A stretch of DNA of 23,447 nucleotides from Gammaproteobacteria bacterium (GTDB lineage: Bacteria; Pseudomonadota; Gammaproteobacteria; UBA7966), in NCBI GenBank assembly GCA_003485715.1, contig DNIF01000141.1, positions 1 through 23,447 of the forward strand, given 5' to 3'. Below the pieces are notes generated by a model, which made no database searches, was not told the origin of the DNA, and worked only from the letters and a program-made list of their open reading frames with translations. Numbering within the stretch: position 1 is the stretch's first letter; each line of letters starts with the position of its first letter. Of the stretch, positions 13,385-22,051 are shown one piece after another. The translations under genes were made by a program, and so were the position numbers.

Positions 13385-15619
13385 ATGCAGAAGACCCGCG
13401 ACCTTTTCTCCTGGAAGCCGCACTGGGCATTCCGTCTTGGGCCCGCTCCTTTCCTGCCAATGAGCCGGGAGGAAATGCAGGCGCTGCGCTGGGATGCCTG
13501 TGATGTCGTGATCATCAGCGGCGACGCCTACGTGGATCATCCAAGCTTTGGTGCCGCCATCGTGGGCCGACTGCTCGAGGCGCAGGGCTTCAGGGTCGGC
13601 ATCATTGCCCAGCCCGACTGGCGCTCTCCGGAGGCCTTTCGTGCGCTGGGCCGCCCGCGACTGTGCTTCGGGATCACGGCCGGCAACATGGACTCCATGG
13701 TCAATCACTACACCAGTGACCGCAGGATCAGGCGGGACGATGCCTACACGCCAGCCGGTGTGCATGGTCAACGGCCTGACCGGGCCGTCCTCGTCTACAG
13801 TCAGCGCGCCCGCGAGGCCTACGCGGATGTGCCGATCATCCTGGGGGGCATCGAAGCCAGTCTCAGGCGCGTAGCCCACTTCGATTATTGGTCGGAGAAG
13901 GTGCGTCGAAGTGTCCTGGTGGATGCCAAGGCCGATCTGCTCATCTACGGTAACGCGGAGCGTGCGCTGGTCGAGGTGATGCATCGTCTCGCCGCCGGCG
14001 AGACGATCGATACCATTACCGATCTCCGTGGCACGGCCTACCTCCGGCGCGGTACCCCGGATGGATGGGTCGAAATCGACTCCACCACGGTCGATCTTCC
14101 CGGGCCACTTGAGCCCCACACAGACCCCTACGCAATGAATGGCCCGGAAGGGCAGTGGAGGGGTGCCCGCACCGACCTTGCCACGCCAGCCCCCGCAGCA
14201 GATCCGACCGCGCATCTGGACCCGCCGGCGGTTCCCTTACCCTTTCCGCGGCGTACGCCTGCAGTCGATCGCAGCCACACCGTGTTGCGGCTGCCGTCCT
14301 TTGAACAGGTCCGTGATGATCCGGTGCTATACGCGCACGCCTCGCGCGTGCTGCATCTGGAGTCTAATCCCGGCAACGCGCGGGCGCTGGTACAGGCGCA
14401 CGGGGATCGCGACGTATTCCTCAATCCGCCACCCATCCCGCTGACCACGCCGGAGATGGATCGCATCTACGAATTGCCCTATCAACGGGTGCCACACCCG
14501 ATCTACGGTGAGTCCCGCATTCCTGCCTACGAGATGATCCGCTACTCCGTGACCATCCAGCGAGGTTGCTTCGGTGGCTGCACCTTTTGCTCCATCACCG
14601 AACACGAGGGACGCATCATCCAGTCGCGCTCGGAGGATTCGATCCTGCGCGAGGTGACAACCATCCGTGATTCGGTTCCAGGCTTTACCGGCGTCATCTC
14701 GGACCTCGGCGGCCCGACAGCCAATATGTGGCGCATCGCGTGCAAATCGCGCGAGATCGAGGCGGCCTGTCGCAAGCCGTCCTGTGTCTATCCCGGGATC
14801 TGTTCGAACCTCGTCACCGACCATGCGCCGCTCATTCGCCTGTACCGTAAAGCCCGTGAGCTGCCTGGCATCAAGCGCGTGCTCATCGCGTCTGGGGTGC
14901 GTTACGATCTTGCCATCGAGTCGCCGGAGTATGTGCGGGAGCTCGTGACCCATCATGTTGGCGGCTACCTCAAGATCGCGCCGGAGGCGATCTCTGAAGG
15001 GCCTTTGTCGAAAATGATGAAGCCCGGCATCGACACTTACCAGCGGTTCAAAGAGCTCTTCGATCGTTACTCCCGTGCGGCAGGCAAGGAGCAGTACCTC
15101 ATTCCCTACTTCATCGCCGCGCACCCTGGAACGACCGACGCGGACATGCTCGAACTGGCCCTTTGGCTGAAGCGCAATGGCTTCCGCGCGGATCAGGTAC
15201 AGGCCTTCCTTCCAGGTCCGATGGCCACGGCGACAGCCATGTACCACACGGGTTTGAACCCGCTGCGCAAGATCACGCGCCGTGGAGAGCAGGTGGTCGT
15301 CCCGAAGGGCTTGCGGGTTCGACGGCTCCACAAGGCCTTCCTGCGCTGGCACGATCCGGAGAATTGGCCGTTGCTGCGCGAGGCACTGCGGCGGATGGGT
15401 CGCGCCGAACTCATCGGCCCACGGCGCGACCAACTCATCCCCGCGCACCAGCCGCGTGGAACCACCGCGCAGCCAGGCAAGGCCTCCAGCCAGCGGGGAC
15501 GGATCCGCACCCAGCACTGCGGATTGCCGGAGGTCACTACGGCTCCCGGTGATACCAGCCAGCCGCGTGCGGCGCAGGCTCCGGGGCGACGGGGGCCTCG
15601 GCGGCAACGCGCTCGCTGA
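13385..15619 (+). CDS. ygiQ: YgiQ family radical SAM protein (UPF0313)
   Basis: A 744-residue protein that begins like E. coli YgiQ (RDLFSWKPHWAFRLGPAPFLPMSREEM). It carries the radical SAM cluster motif CxxxCxxC at Cys395, Cys399 and Cys402 (CFGGCTFC), within QRGCFGGCTFCSITEHEGR. The family binds a 4Fe-4S cluster and S-adenosylmethionine. Its substrate is unknown. The N-terminal third carries the UPF0313 domain (GDAYVDHPSFG, RVGIIAQPDW). A proline- and alanine-rich linker at about residues 255-305 is probably a lineage-specific loop. The C terminus is basic and rich in G, P and Q. The ATG at 13385 matches the family start but has only a weak ribosome site. Confidence 0.92.
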   Translation: MQKTRDLFSWKPHWAFRLGPAPFLPMSREEMQALRWDACDVVIISGDAYVDHPSFGAAIVGRLLEAQGFRVGIIAQPDWRSPEAFRALGRPRLCFGITAGNMDSMVNHYTSDRRIRRDDAYTPAGVHGQRPDRAVLVYSQRAREAYADVPIILGGIEASLRRVAHFDYWSEKVRRSVLVDAKADLLIYGNAERALVEVMHRLAAGETIDTITDLRGTAYLRRGTPDGWVEIDSTTVDLPGPLEPHTDPYAMNGPEGQWRGARTDLATPAPAADPTAHLDPPAVPLPFPRRTPAVDRSHTVLRLPSFEQVRDDPVLYAHASRVLHLESNPGNARALVQAHGDRDVFLNPPPIPLTTPEMDRIYELPYQRVPHPIYGESRIPAYEMIRYSVTIQRGCFGGCTFCSITEHEGRIIQSRSEDSILREVTTIRDSVPGFTGVISDLGGPTANMWRIACKSREIEAACRKPSCVYPGICSNLVTDHAPLIRLYRKARELPGIKRVLIASGVRYDLAIESPEYVRELVTHHVGGYLKIAPEAISEGPLSKMMKPGIDTYQRFKELFDRYSRAAGKEQYLIPYFIAAHPGTTDADMLELALWLKRNGFRADQVQAFLPGPMATATAMYHTGLNPLRKITRRGEQVVVPKGLRVRRLHKAFLRWHDPENWPLLREALRRMGRAELIGPRRDQLIPAHQPRGTTAQPGKASSQRGRIRTQHCGLPEVTTAPGDTSQPRAAQAPGRRGPRRQRAR

Positions 15620-15757
15620 GGGGGGGTGAAGGGAACGTTGCGTGCGGCCCGAGGGCAAGGCGGGCGGAGCAGAGCGACGAGGCAAGGTTTCCAGTCTCGA
15701 CGGCAATGGCACAATCAAAGATTTCAAGCGGCACCGATGCACAATAGGGGTCAGAGT

Positions 15758-16714
15758 GTGAGCTTTCTCGATTTTGAACAACCAATCGCTGAGCTTGAAG
15801 AGAAGATCGAGGAGCTGCAGCGAGTCGGTGAAGGTTCGGCGGTCGATCTGAACGACGAGATCGGACGGCTCCGGGCACGCTCTGCCGAGCTGACGGAGTC
15901 CATCTTCCGGGCATTGACGCCCTGGCAGCTGTCGCGACTCGCCCGGCACCCAGCCCGGCCCTACACCCTCGATTACATTGAACGCATCGTCGAGGGTTTC
16001 GTCGAACTGCACGGTGACCGGCAGTTTGCCGATGACTCGGCCATCGTCGCCGGCCTGGGACAGATCGAGGGCAGGCGGGTTGCGGTACTCGGTCACCAGA
16101 AGGGTCGCAGCACCCGAGAAAACATCAACCGAAACTTCGGTATGCCCCGACCCGAGGGCTACCGCAAGGCGCTGCGTATTTTTCGCCTTGCAGAGCGCTT
16201 CCAGTTACCGCTCCTCACTTTCATCGATACACCCGGTGCCTATCCGGGGATCGACGCTGAGGAGCGTGGTCAAAGTGAGGCCATTGCGCAGAATCTGCTG
16301 GTGATGTCCGAGTTGCGCACACGGATCATCGCGACGGTCATTGGCGAGGGTGGATCGGGTGGGGCCCTTGCCATTGGTGTGTGCGATCGACTGATCATGC
16401 TGCAATACGCCATCTACTCGGTCATCTCGCCGGAGGGTTGCGCTTCGATCCTGTGGAAGAGTGCGGACAAGGCCCCCGAGGCCGCAGCTGCCCTCGGCCT
16501 CACCGTGGATCGCCTGCGTGAACTTGGACTCGTCGATGTGGTGGTTAACGAACCCCCTGGCGGGGCACATCGTGATGCCGACCAGATGGCCCAGCGTCTC
16601 AAGGAGCAACTCATCCTCCAGTTGGACGACCTTGGCAGCGAGTCCATGGACACACTGCTCGGCCGCCGAACCGAGCGACTGCTGGCGCAGGGTCGCTTCC
16701 AGCGTCGGGAGTAG
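15758..16714 (+). CDS. accA: Acetyl-CoA carboxylase carboxyltransferase subunit alpha
   Basis: A 318-residue protein, nearly the length of E. coli AccA (319). It begins SFLDFEQPIAELEEKIEEL and contains ARHPARPYTLDYIE, DTPGAYPGIDAEERGQSEAIA and the oxyanion-hole region GEGGSGGALAIG. With AccD it transfers the carboxyl group from biotin to acetyl-CoA, the first step of fatty acid synthesis. The GTG at 15758 is chosen because AGGGG lies 7 nt upstream and the family starts here. In-frame starts at 15626 and 15737 would add residues that family members lack. A TTTCCA/CACAAT pair with 16 bp spacing just upstream is a weak promoter candidate. tilS follows after 11 bp. Confidence 0.96.
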   Translation: MSFLDFEQPIAELEEKIEELQRVGEGSAVDLNDEIGRLRARSAELTESIFRALTPWQLSRLARHPARPYTLDYIERIVEGFVELHGDRQFADDSAIVAGLGQIEGRRVAVLGHQKGRSTRENINRNFGMPRPEGYRKALRIFRLAERFQLPLLTFIDTPGAYPGIDAEERGQSEAIAQNLLVMSELRTRIIATVIGEGGSGGALAIGVCDRLIMLQYAIYSVISPEGCASILWKSADKAPEAAAALGLTVDRLRELGLVDVVVNEPPGGAHRDADQMAQRLKEQLILQLDDLGSESMDTLLGRRTERLLAQGRFQRRE

Positions 16715-16725
16715 CCACGTCGTCC

Positions 16726-18165
16726 ATGCGATCGCCTGACGCATTGCGCGCGCAGTTGCTCGCGAGCCTTGCCGGGGCGGTCGCCGCTGCTGGAGCCTCG
16801 CGTGTGGCGCTTGCGGTCAGCGGAGGGATGGACTCCTCGCTACTGCTGCACCTGGCTCCCCTCGCACTGCCGACACTGCGGTCGGAAGGTGCGTTACGCG
16901 TGCTCCACGTGGATCATGGTCTCGCGACCGAACGCGACCTCTGGAGTCGGTCGGTGGAGTTGCAATCGCGGCAACTCGGACTTGGTTTCCGGGCCTTGGC
17001 CGTGTCGGGATCACCTCCGTCGGGTGAAAGCGTGGAGGCGTGGTTGCGGGCTGAGCGCTATCGGCTGCTCGCGGCCGAACTCGCCCCTGGCGAGGCCCTG
17101 CTCGTCGCCCAGCATTTGGACGATCAGGCCGAGACCTTCCTGTTGCAGGCACTGCGTGCAGCGGGTCCCGCTGGTCTGGCCGCCATGCCGGTCCAGGCGA
17201 GCCTCGCAACTGGCTTGCTGTTGCGGCCCTGGCTTGGCTTCTCGCGCGCGGAACTCGCGGCTGTGGCAACTGCGGAGCAACTGGCCTGGCATGACGATCC
17301 ATCGAATGCCGACACCCGCTTCGACCGCAACCATCTCCGGCAAGTCGTCATGCCGATCCTGCGTGAGCGCTGGCCGGCAGCCGCGCGCACCCTGGCTCGC
17401 ACCGCTCGCTGGCAGGCGGAGGCCAGCGAGGCACTCGCGGCCGCGGCAGCCTGCCTGCTGCCTCGACTCAGCGGGCGTGACAGTGTCGGGCTGCCCACGC
17501 TGCACATTCCTGGTCTGCTCGCGCATGCTCCGGCCCTGCAGCGCGTGCTGCTGCGAGCCTGGCTTGCCGAATGTGGGGCATGCACACCGGGGTTCCGGCA
17601 CATCGAGGTGCTCGAAACGCTGCTTGCCTCGGCTGAGCGAGCGCCCGGCTGTGTGGGTTGGGAGAAGGTGCGCGTCAGGCGTTATCGCGACCAGCTTTAC
17701 TGTGAGTTTCTGCCGCGCATGCCATCCCCCCTTGCAGCGGACGCCTTCTGCTGGCAACCGCCCGATGCCGTGGAACTGCCTTCGGGCCGTCTTTGGGCGA
17801 GCCTCGCCGAGGAAGGTCCGGAGCGACTCCGTATCGACGACGCGCCCTGGTTGGTGGCAGCCAGGCGTGGTGGAGAGCGCATCCGTCCGAGCGGTGAACG
17901 GCACACCCGCAGCCTCAAGGGTCTGCTGCAGCGCGCAGGGGTCCCACCCTGGCGACGTTCCAGCCTCCCGCTCATCTACCGTGCCGGCGTCCTGATCGCG
18001 GTGCCCGGTCTCTGTGTGGCGGCTGCGGCTGTCGCGCCCGCGGATGAACCCGGTTGGCGCTTGCACTGGGAGCCAGCCGTCGGGGGGACACCGACAAGCG
18101 CCCAAGCGTCGTCACCGGCCAGACTGCAACAGCGTGATGCGTTCAGTACGGGTGGTGCGCAGTGA
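16726..18165 (+). CDS. tilS: tRNA(Ile)-lysidine synthase TilS
   Basis: A 479-residue protein of the PP-loop ATPase type. The ATP motif SGGMDS is at 32-37, followed by LRVLHVDHGL and the conserved AQHLDDQAETFLLQ. The C-terminal substrate-binding part includes RRGGERIRPSGERHTRSLKGLLQ. TilS adds lysine to C34 of tRNA-Ile (CAU anticodon), which makes it read AUA and be charged with isoleucine. It is essential in most bacteria. It follows accA closely, as in several gammaproteobacteria. Its stop overlaps the next start as GTGA, so the DUF455 gene is likely translated with it. Confidence 0.94.
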   Translation: MRSPDALRAQLLASLAGAVAAAGASRVALAVSGGMDSSLLLHLAPLALPTLRSEGALRVLHVDHGLATERDLWSRSVELQSRQLGLGFRALAVSGSPPSGESVEAWLRAERYRLLAAELAPGEALLVAQHLDDQAETFLLQALRAAGPAGLAAMPVQASLATGLLLRPWLGFSRAELAAVATAEQLAWHDDPSNADTRFDRNHLRQVVMPILRERWPAAARTLARTARWQAEASEALAAAAACLLPRLSGRDSVGLPTLHIPGLLAHAPALQRVLLRAWLAECGACTPGFRHIEVLETLLASAERAPGCVGWEKVRVRRYRDQLYCEFLPRMPSPLAADAFCWQPPDAVELPSGRLWASLAEEGPERLRIDDAPWLVAARRGGERIRPSGERHTRSLKGLLQRAGVPPWRRSSLPLIYRAGVLIAVPGLCVAAAAVAPADEPGWRLHWEPAVGGTPTSAQASSPARLQQRDAFSTGGAQ

Positions 18166-18980
18166 ATACCAAGCAACGCGCGCTCAGCCTTGCCGTCGGC
18201 GAGTGCCTGCGGATCCGCGACCCCGAGCAGAAGATTGCGGCCGTGGCTGCCACGCGGGCGGCCCTCGCTGTCGGCACGCTGGTGCACGACGCCGAGGCAC
18301 CGGTGACCGGCATCGACGAACCTGGACGGCCGGAGGCACCGGAACTCGTGCACCCGCGCGCCGTGCCTCAACGTAGCCTCAGTGACACGGGTGGTCACGT
18401 GGCCTTTCTGCACGCAGTGGCCCACATCGAATTCACCGCCATCAATCTCGCACTGGATGCTGCGCACCGTTTCCGCGGTATGCCCGTGGCCTACTACGAG
18501 GACTGGTTGCAGGTGGCGGCCGAGGAGGGGGTGCATTTCTGCATGCTGCGGGATCACCTTGCGAATCTGGGCTCTGCCTATGGCGATCTGCCCGCGCATG
18601 GCGCGATGTGGCGGACTGCCCTTGCTACCGGGCATGACGTTCTGGCCCGCATGGCGATCATCCCGCGTGGTCTGGAAGCCCGTGGCCTGGATGTTACGCC
18701 GGGTATGATGCGGCGACTTGCAGGTTTTGGCGATCGACCGGGCGCACTCATCCTGGAGCGCATCCTGCACGACGAGATTGGTCATGTGGCGGTCGGAACG
18801 CGCTGGTTCAACTGGATTTGCGCCGCGCGCGGGCTTGCCGCCGCACCGACCTTCCTCGACTGCCTCGACCGTTACCTCAGCGATCTGCGTATGCCCGTGC
18901 CCAATATCGAGGCGCGCCGACAGGCGGGGTTCAGTGCTGAGGAACTACGCTTGCTCGCTGCTTGGAACAACAGCAACTGA
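18162..18980 (+). CDS. DUF455 family ferritin-like protein
   Basis: A 272-residue, mostly helical protein. It has carboxylate and histidine residues arranged as in ferritin-like di-iron proteins: HIE at 88-90, EEGVH at 121-125 and HDEIGH at 203-208. The opening ALSLAVGECLRIRDPEQKI and the phrase HVAFLHAVAHIEFTAINLALD are typical of DUF455. The function is not established. An oxidase or hydroxylase role, as in the tRNA hydroxylase MiaE of the same fold, is conceivable but unproven. The GTG at 18162 overlaps the tilS stop by 4 nt, which suggests coupled translation and perhaps a shared link to tRNA modification. Confidence 0.88.
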   Translation: MNTKQRALSLAVGECLRIRDPEQKIAAVAATRAALAVGTLVHDAEAPVTGIDEPGRPEAPELVHPRAVPQRSLSDTGGHVAFLHAVAHIEFTAINLALDAAHRFRGMPVAYYEDWLQVAAEEGVHFCMLRDHLANLGSAYGDLPAHGAMWRTALATGHDVLARMAIIPRGLEARGLDVTPGMMRRLAGFGDRPGALILERILHDEIGHVAVGTRWFNWICAARGLAAAPTFLDCLDRYLSDLRMPVPNIEARRQAGFSAEELRLLAAWNNSN

Positions 18981-19243
18981 GTGTGATAGCGGCACGCACA
19001 CAGAAGCGGAATGTTGCGTTGCGTTTTGACTGCTCGAGCCTCTTTCTGGCGGCGACAACTCCATGCGATCAGGATTACCGGCATTACGCCTGTTTCCGTT
19101 GCGATTGCCGGGCGCACGGTCAGGGTCTACGCTGCATTTCACCGTGATTGCCTGAATGCTGCCTTGAAGTACGAATGGCACCATGCCAGTGCAGTCGCGG
19201 GGCGCAACGTATAACTAAAGCAGTCAAGGCGAGGTCAAGCGTC

Positions 19244-19453
19244 ATGTCCGATCGAGAACAGGGCACGGTCAAGTGGTTCGATAGTGCGAAAGGCTACGGC
19301 TTCATCAAGCGCGACCATGGTGAGGATGTCTTCGTGCACTTCCGGGCAATCCGTGGACAGGGGTACAAGTCGCTCGCCGATGGGCAGCGGGTGGAATTCT
19401 CCGTGACGGAGGGGCAGAAAGGGTTGCAGGCAGAGGACGTCTCCGCTCTGTGA
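19244..19453 (+). CDS. Cold-shock domain protein (CspA family)
   Basis: A 69-residue single cold-shock domain. RNP1 is KGYGFIKRD (16-24) and RNP2 is VFVHF (29-33), preceded by GTVKWFDS. These proteins bind single-stranded nucleic acid and act as RNA chaperones. The ATG at 19244 has GAGGT 8 nt upstream. The frame is open further upstream but shows no homology there. A TATAAC -10-like hexamer lies at 19210-19215 without a clear -35. The nearness of infA and aat recalls the cspD-clpS-clpA-infA region of other gammaproteobacteria, but clpS and clpA are not here, so CspD identity is unproven. Confidence 0.93.
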   Translation: MSDREQGTVKWFDSAKGYGFIKRDHGEDVFVHFRAIRGQGYKSLADGQRVEFSVTEGQKGLQAEDVSAL

Positions 19454-19463
19454 GGCAGCTCGT

Positions 19464-19509
19464 CGCCACGGCGTGCCGCGGGCGGATGCCTGAGGGGTAC
19501 GCCGTGGCG
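19464..19509 (+). terminator. Stem-loop after the cold-shock gene
   Basis: A perfect 11-bp inverted repeat CGCCACGGCGT/ACGCCGTGGCG (19464-19474 with 19499-19509) encloses a 24-nt loop, starting 10 bp after the stop codon. There is no T-run, so it may be a Rho-assisted terminator or a 3'-end stabiliser. Confidence 0.4.
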
Positions 19510-19603
19510 CAAGGCGGGTGCGGGCGGCCTTATCAATCAGTCGGATGGTGGCAGTTGTCTGCTCTCCCGGCGAAGTAGCGCAGCAAACGGGGAAGCAAGC
19601 AGC

Positions 19604-20101
19604 ATGTCTGTGCCAGCAAGCGAGCGCGCTCCGCCGGGCTCTGTTCTGTTCGTCTGCCTCGGCAACATTTGCCGCTCACCCGTGGCTGCTGCGGTCATGC
19701 GCGCGCGCCTCGCCGAGGCCGGAATGCTCGGGCAGGTGTTGATCGACTCCGCCGCTACGCACGCTTACCAGATCGATTCACCCGCCCATCCAGAGACTCG
19801 CCGTCTCGCCGAATCGCGTGGCTACATGCTCGATGAGCACCGGGCCCGGCTGGTGGTTCCAGGTGACTTCAAACGTTTCGAGCTCATTCTGGCGATGGAC
19901 CGCCGTAATCTCGCGGCCCTCAGGGCGCTGGCACCGTCCACTGCCGCTGCCAGCCTTGGACTCCTGATGGACTTCGCGCCATTTCTGCGCGTCGAGGAAG
20001 TGCCCGATCCCTACGGAGGCCCCCCTGAGGGCTTTGCGCGGTCGATCGATCTCATCGAGGCCGGCGTAAACGGCCTGCTCCGTCGCTGCTACCGAATCTG
20101 A
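19604..20101 (+). CDS. Low-molecular-weight protein tyrosine phosphatase
   Basis: A 165-residue protein with the phosphate-binding loop CLGNICRS near the N terminus (Cys18, Arg24, Ser25; C-x5-R-S) and the general acid in DPYGG at about Asp135. Both active-site parts are intact. Bacterial members either act with a tyrosine kinase in polysaccharide export or dephosphorylate other proteins. No kinase or polysaccharide gene is adjacent, so the substrate is open. An arsenate reductase role is less likely, because the DP loop and size fit the phosphatase. The ATG at 19604 has a poorly placed GGGGAAG upstream. It stands alone between the cold-shock gene and convergent infA. Confidence 0.92.
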   Translation: MSVPASERAPPGSVLFVCLGNICRSPVAAAVMRARLAEAGMLGQVLIDSAATHAYQIDSPAHPETRRLAESRGYMLDEHRARLVVPGDFKRFELILAMDRRNLAALRALAPSTAAASLGLLMDFAPFLRVEEVPDPYGGPPEGFARSIDLIEAGVNGLLRRCYRI

Positions 20102-20155
20102 GAGTCGACACGCACCTACCCGATAACCTCTCGGTGGCCCGGGTCAGTTGCGCGT

Positions 20156-20174
20156 CGCGCAGCGGATCTGCGCG
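20156..20174. terminator. Possible bidirectional hairpin between the phosphatase gene and infA
   Basis: CGCGCAG/CTGCGCG (20156-20162 with 20168-20174) with a 5-nt loop lies between two convergent genes and 6 bp beyond the infA stop. There is no T-run on either strand, so termination is only a guess from position. Confidence 0.3.
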
Positions 20175-20180
20175 CCGGTC

Positions 20181-20399
20181 TCAGCGGGCGCGGTAGGTGA
20201 TACGGCCCTTGGTCAGGTCGTAGGGGGTGAGTTCCACGGTGACGGAATCGCCCGTCAGAATGCGGATGTAATGCTTGCGCATCTTGCCGGAGATGTGGGC
20301 CGTAACGGTGTGGCCGTTCTCGAGTTCGACGCGAAAAGTCGTGTTGGGGAGGGTCTCGACGACCTTGCCCTCCATCTGGATGCAGTCTTCCTTTGCCAT
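20181..20399 (-). CDS. infA: Translation initiation factor IF-1
   Basis: A 72-residue S1/OB-fold protein with the full IF-1 sequence pattern: MAKEDCIQMEGKVVETLPN, FRVELENGH, AHISGKMRKHYIRIL and PYDLTKGRITYR. IF-1 binds the ribosomal A site during initiation and assists IF-2 and IF-3. The length is exactly that of the family from the ATG at 20399. No strong Shine-Dalgarno is seen close to it. The gene lies 153 bp downstream of bpt on the same strand. A TTGACG hexamer in that gap could be a -35 box, but no good -10 follows. Confidence 0.98.
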   Translation of the reverse strand: MAKEDCIQMEGKVVETLPNTTFRVELENGHTVTAHISGKMRKHYIRILTGDSVTVELTPYDLTKGRITYRAR

Positions 20400-20552
20400 G
20401 TGTGGTGTACGGCGCCCCTCGGGTGTTTGACTCGGCGCGGATTCTGCACCATTCGTCAAGGTGTGACCATCAGCAACGACCGGGACACGTCGTTGCCTGC
20501 CGGCAGCGGCGCCTGGCACCCACGCCAGCGACATCGGCCCCGGGCGCGCCCG

Positions 20553-21293
20553 TCAGGGTGGCTCAGCTCGCCAGCGTCCGCCCCAGAGGTACTCCAGCGG
20601 CTGATATTCCGTCTTGTAGCGCATCCGGGCGCTGTCGCGGATCCAGTAGCCGAGATAAAGCCAGCGCAGCCCGAGTGCAAGGGTCAACTCGACCTCGAGC
20701 AACACCATGAGGCGACCGAGGCTGCGCAAGTGCGCCTCGGGTTCAAAGAAGGTGTAAACCGCCGACAAGGCATCCTCCATGCAATCGACTACCCCGACGG
20801 CAAGGAGACGGTCATCCTGCGGATGCCGCAGTTCGAGGAAGCGGGTATCGCTCCACGATGCGCGCAGGAAGCCTTCGAAGGCGCCCGGAGTGGAATCGTC
20901 CATGCCCCCGCCGCGGTGGCGCGCATTGAGGTAGCGCTGGTAGAGGTCGAAGTATTCGCCGTCGAAGCAGGCGGGACGCCAGTGTTGGAGCAGGTCCGAG
21001 TTACGGCGCAGGGTGCGGCGTTGGCAACGTCGCGGCGTGAAACGCGCAGCCTCGAGCCGCACCGGCACACAGGCACCGCAACCCTCGCAGGCCGGGCGGT
21101 AGAGATGCGGCCCGCTGCGGCGAAAGCCGTGCGCACTCAAGGTGGCGTACAGCCCCGCATCTCTGGGCGCATCCGGGTCCAGGAAGATCGTGGTCGAGCG
21201 CTGCTCTGGCAGGTAGCCACAAGGCTGTGGCGGCGTCGCGTAGAGCGCAACGGATGCGGGGGCGCGCTGACTCAGATCCGGACTTGTTCGCAT
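20553..21293 (-). CDS. bpt: Aspartate/glutamate leucyltransferase (Bpt; arginyltransferase family)
   Basis: A 246-residue protein of the bacterial Ate1-like family. It has the N-terminal cysteine cluster Cys25 and CEGCGAC (69-75) in HLYRPACEGCGACVPVR, FFEPEAHLRSLGRLMVLLEVEL, and the ending WLYLGYWIRDSARMRYKTEYQPLEYL. Bpt transfers leucine from Leu-tRNA to proteins starting with Asp or Glu and so marks them for ClpS-ClpAP degradation. It overlaps aat by 22 nt, which suggests coupled translation. The ATG at 21293 is preferred to an upstream GTG at 21305, because the family starts near here. Only a weak ribosome site is visible. Confidence 0.93.
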   Translation of the reverse strand: MRTSPDLSQRAPASVALYATPPQPCGYLPEQRSTTIFLDPDAPRDAGLYATLSAHGFRRSGPHLYRPACEGCGACVPVRLEAARFTPRRCQRRTLRRNSDLLQHWRPACFDGEYFDLYQRYLNARHRGGGMDDSTPGAFEGFLRASWSDTRFLELRHPQDDRLLAVGVVDCMEDALSAVYTFFEPEAHLRSLGRLMVLLEVELTLALGLRWLYLGYWIRDSARMRYKTEYQPLEYLWGGRWRAEPP

Positions 21294-21988
21294 GCACGGA
21301 CCCACGGGTCACTCAGTGGTGGGATGGAGCAACAGACGGCCAGTGTCGCGGCGAAATCCGCGCGTGGCAGCGGTCGCGCCCCCAGACTCTCCAGATGCCG
21401 GGTGTGCACCTGGCAGTCCACAAGAGTGAAACCGGCTGCGTCCAGGGCGCGAATGAGGTGAACGAAGGCGACCTTGGAGGCATCGGTGTAGCGGGCGAAC
21501 ATGGACTCGCCGAAGAACACCCGACCGATGCTGAGTCCATAGAGGCCTCCGGCCAGTTCGCTCCCCTGCCAGACCTCGACCGAGTGCGCGTATCCGGCGG
21601 CGTGGAGTCGCCGGAAGGTCGCCTGCATTTCCGTCGTCAGCCAGGTACCGTCCTGGTCGCGGCGGGGTGCCGCGCAGGCCGCCAGCACTCGGGCGAAAGC
21701 GGTATCGAAAGTGATACGGAAGGACGTTCGGGCGAGTGTACGGCGCAGGCTGCGCGACACGTGCAGTTCGCCCGGCACCAGGACCGTGCGCGGATCGGGT
21801 GACCACCAGAGGATGGGCTGGCCCGGGCCAAACCAGGGAAAGATCCCTCGCCGGTAGGCCTCGAGGATGCGGGCGGGCTCGAGGTCACCGCCCACGGCAA
21901 GCAGGCCATCGGGCTCGCGCAAGGCCTGCTCGATCGGCGGGAAGCCCGCGGCGAGCCGCCTGGCCGCAAGCCAGTAGACCGGGCTCAA
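21272..21988 (-). CDS. aat: Leucyl/phenylalanyl-tRNA--protein transferase
   Basis: A 238-residue protein with the family motifs FPPIEQALREPDGLLAVGGDL, AYRRGIFPWF, ILWWSPDPR and GGLYGLSIGRVFFGESMF. It adds Leu or Phe to proteins with N-terminal Lys or Arg and creates N-degrons for ClpS. With bpt next door, both arms of the bacterial N-end rule sit together. The start is TTG at 21988, supported by GGGAG about 7 nt upstream and by alignment with the normal N terminus. No ATG fits. The preceding gene ends 63 bp upstream. Confidence 0.94.
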   Translation of the reverse strand: MSPVYWLAARRLAAGFPPIEQALREPDGLLAVGGDLEPARILEAYRRGIFPWFGPGQPILWWSPDPRTVLVPGELHVSRSLRRTLARTSFRITFDTAFARVLAACAAPRRDQDGTWLTTEMQATFRRLHAAGYAHSVEVWQGSELAGGLYGLSIGRVFFGESMFARYTDASKVAFVHLIRALDAAGFTLVDCQVHTRHLESLGARPLPRADFAATLAVCCSIPPLSDPWVRACEQVRI

Positions 21989-22051
21989 GCGTTGCTCCCG
22001 GCTTCACCCGCACCAGGCCCGGTCGCTTGGCACGGTGGGGGCGCAGCGGCG

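Noticed and set aside
14327..16096. Minus-strand open frame of 589 codons
   Set aside because: It is antisense to ygiQ and accA, and its translation has no family features.
17011..18105. Minus-strand open frame of 364 codons
   Set aside because: It is antisense to tilS. No recognisable domain.
20148..21461. Plus-strand open frame of 437 codons
   Set aside because: It lies antisense to infA, bpt and aat, whose proteins are unmistakable. Long shadow frames are common in GC-rich DNA.
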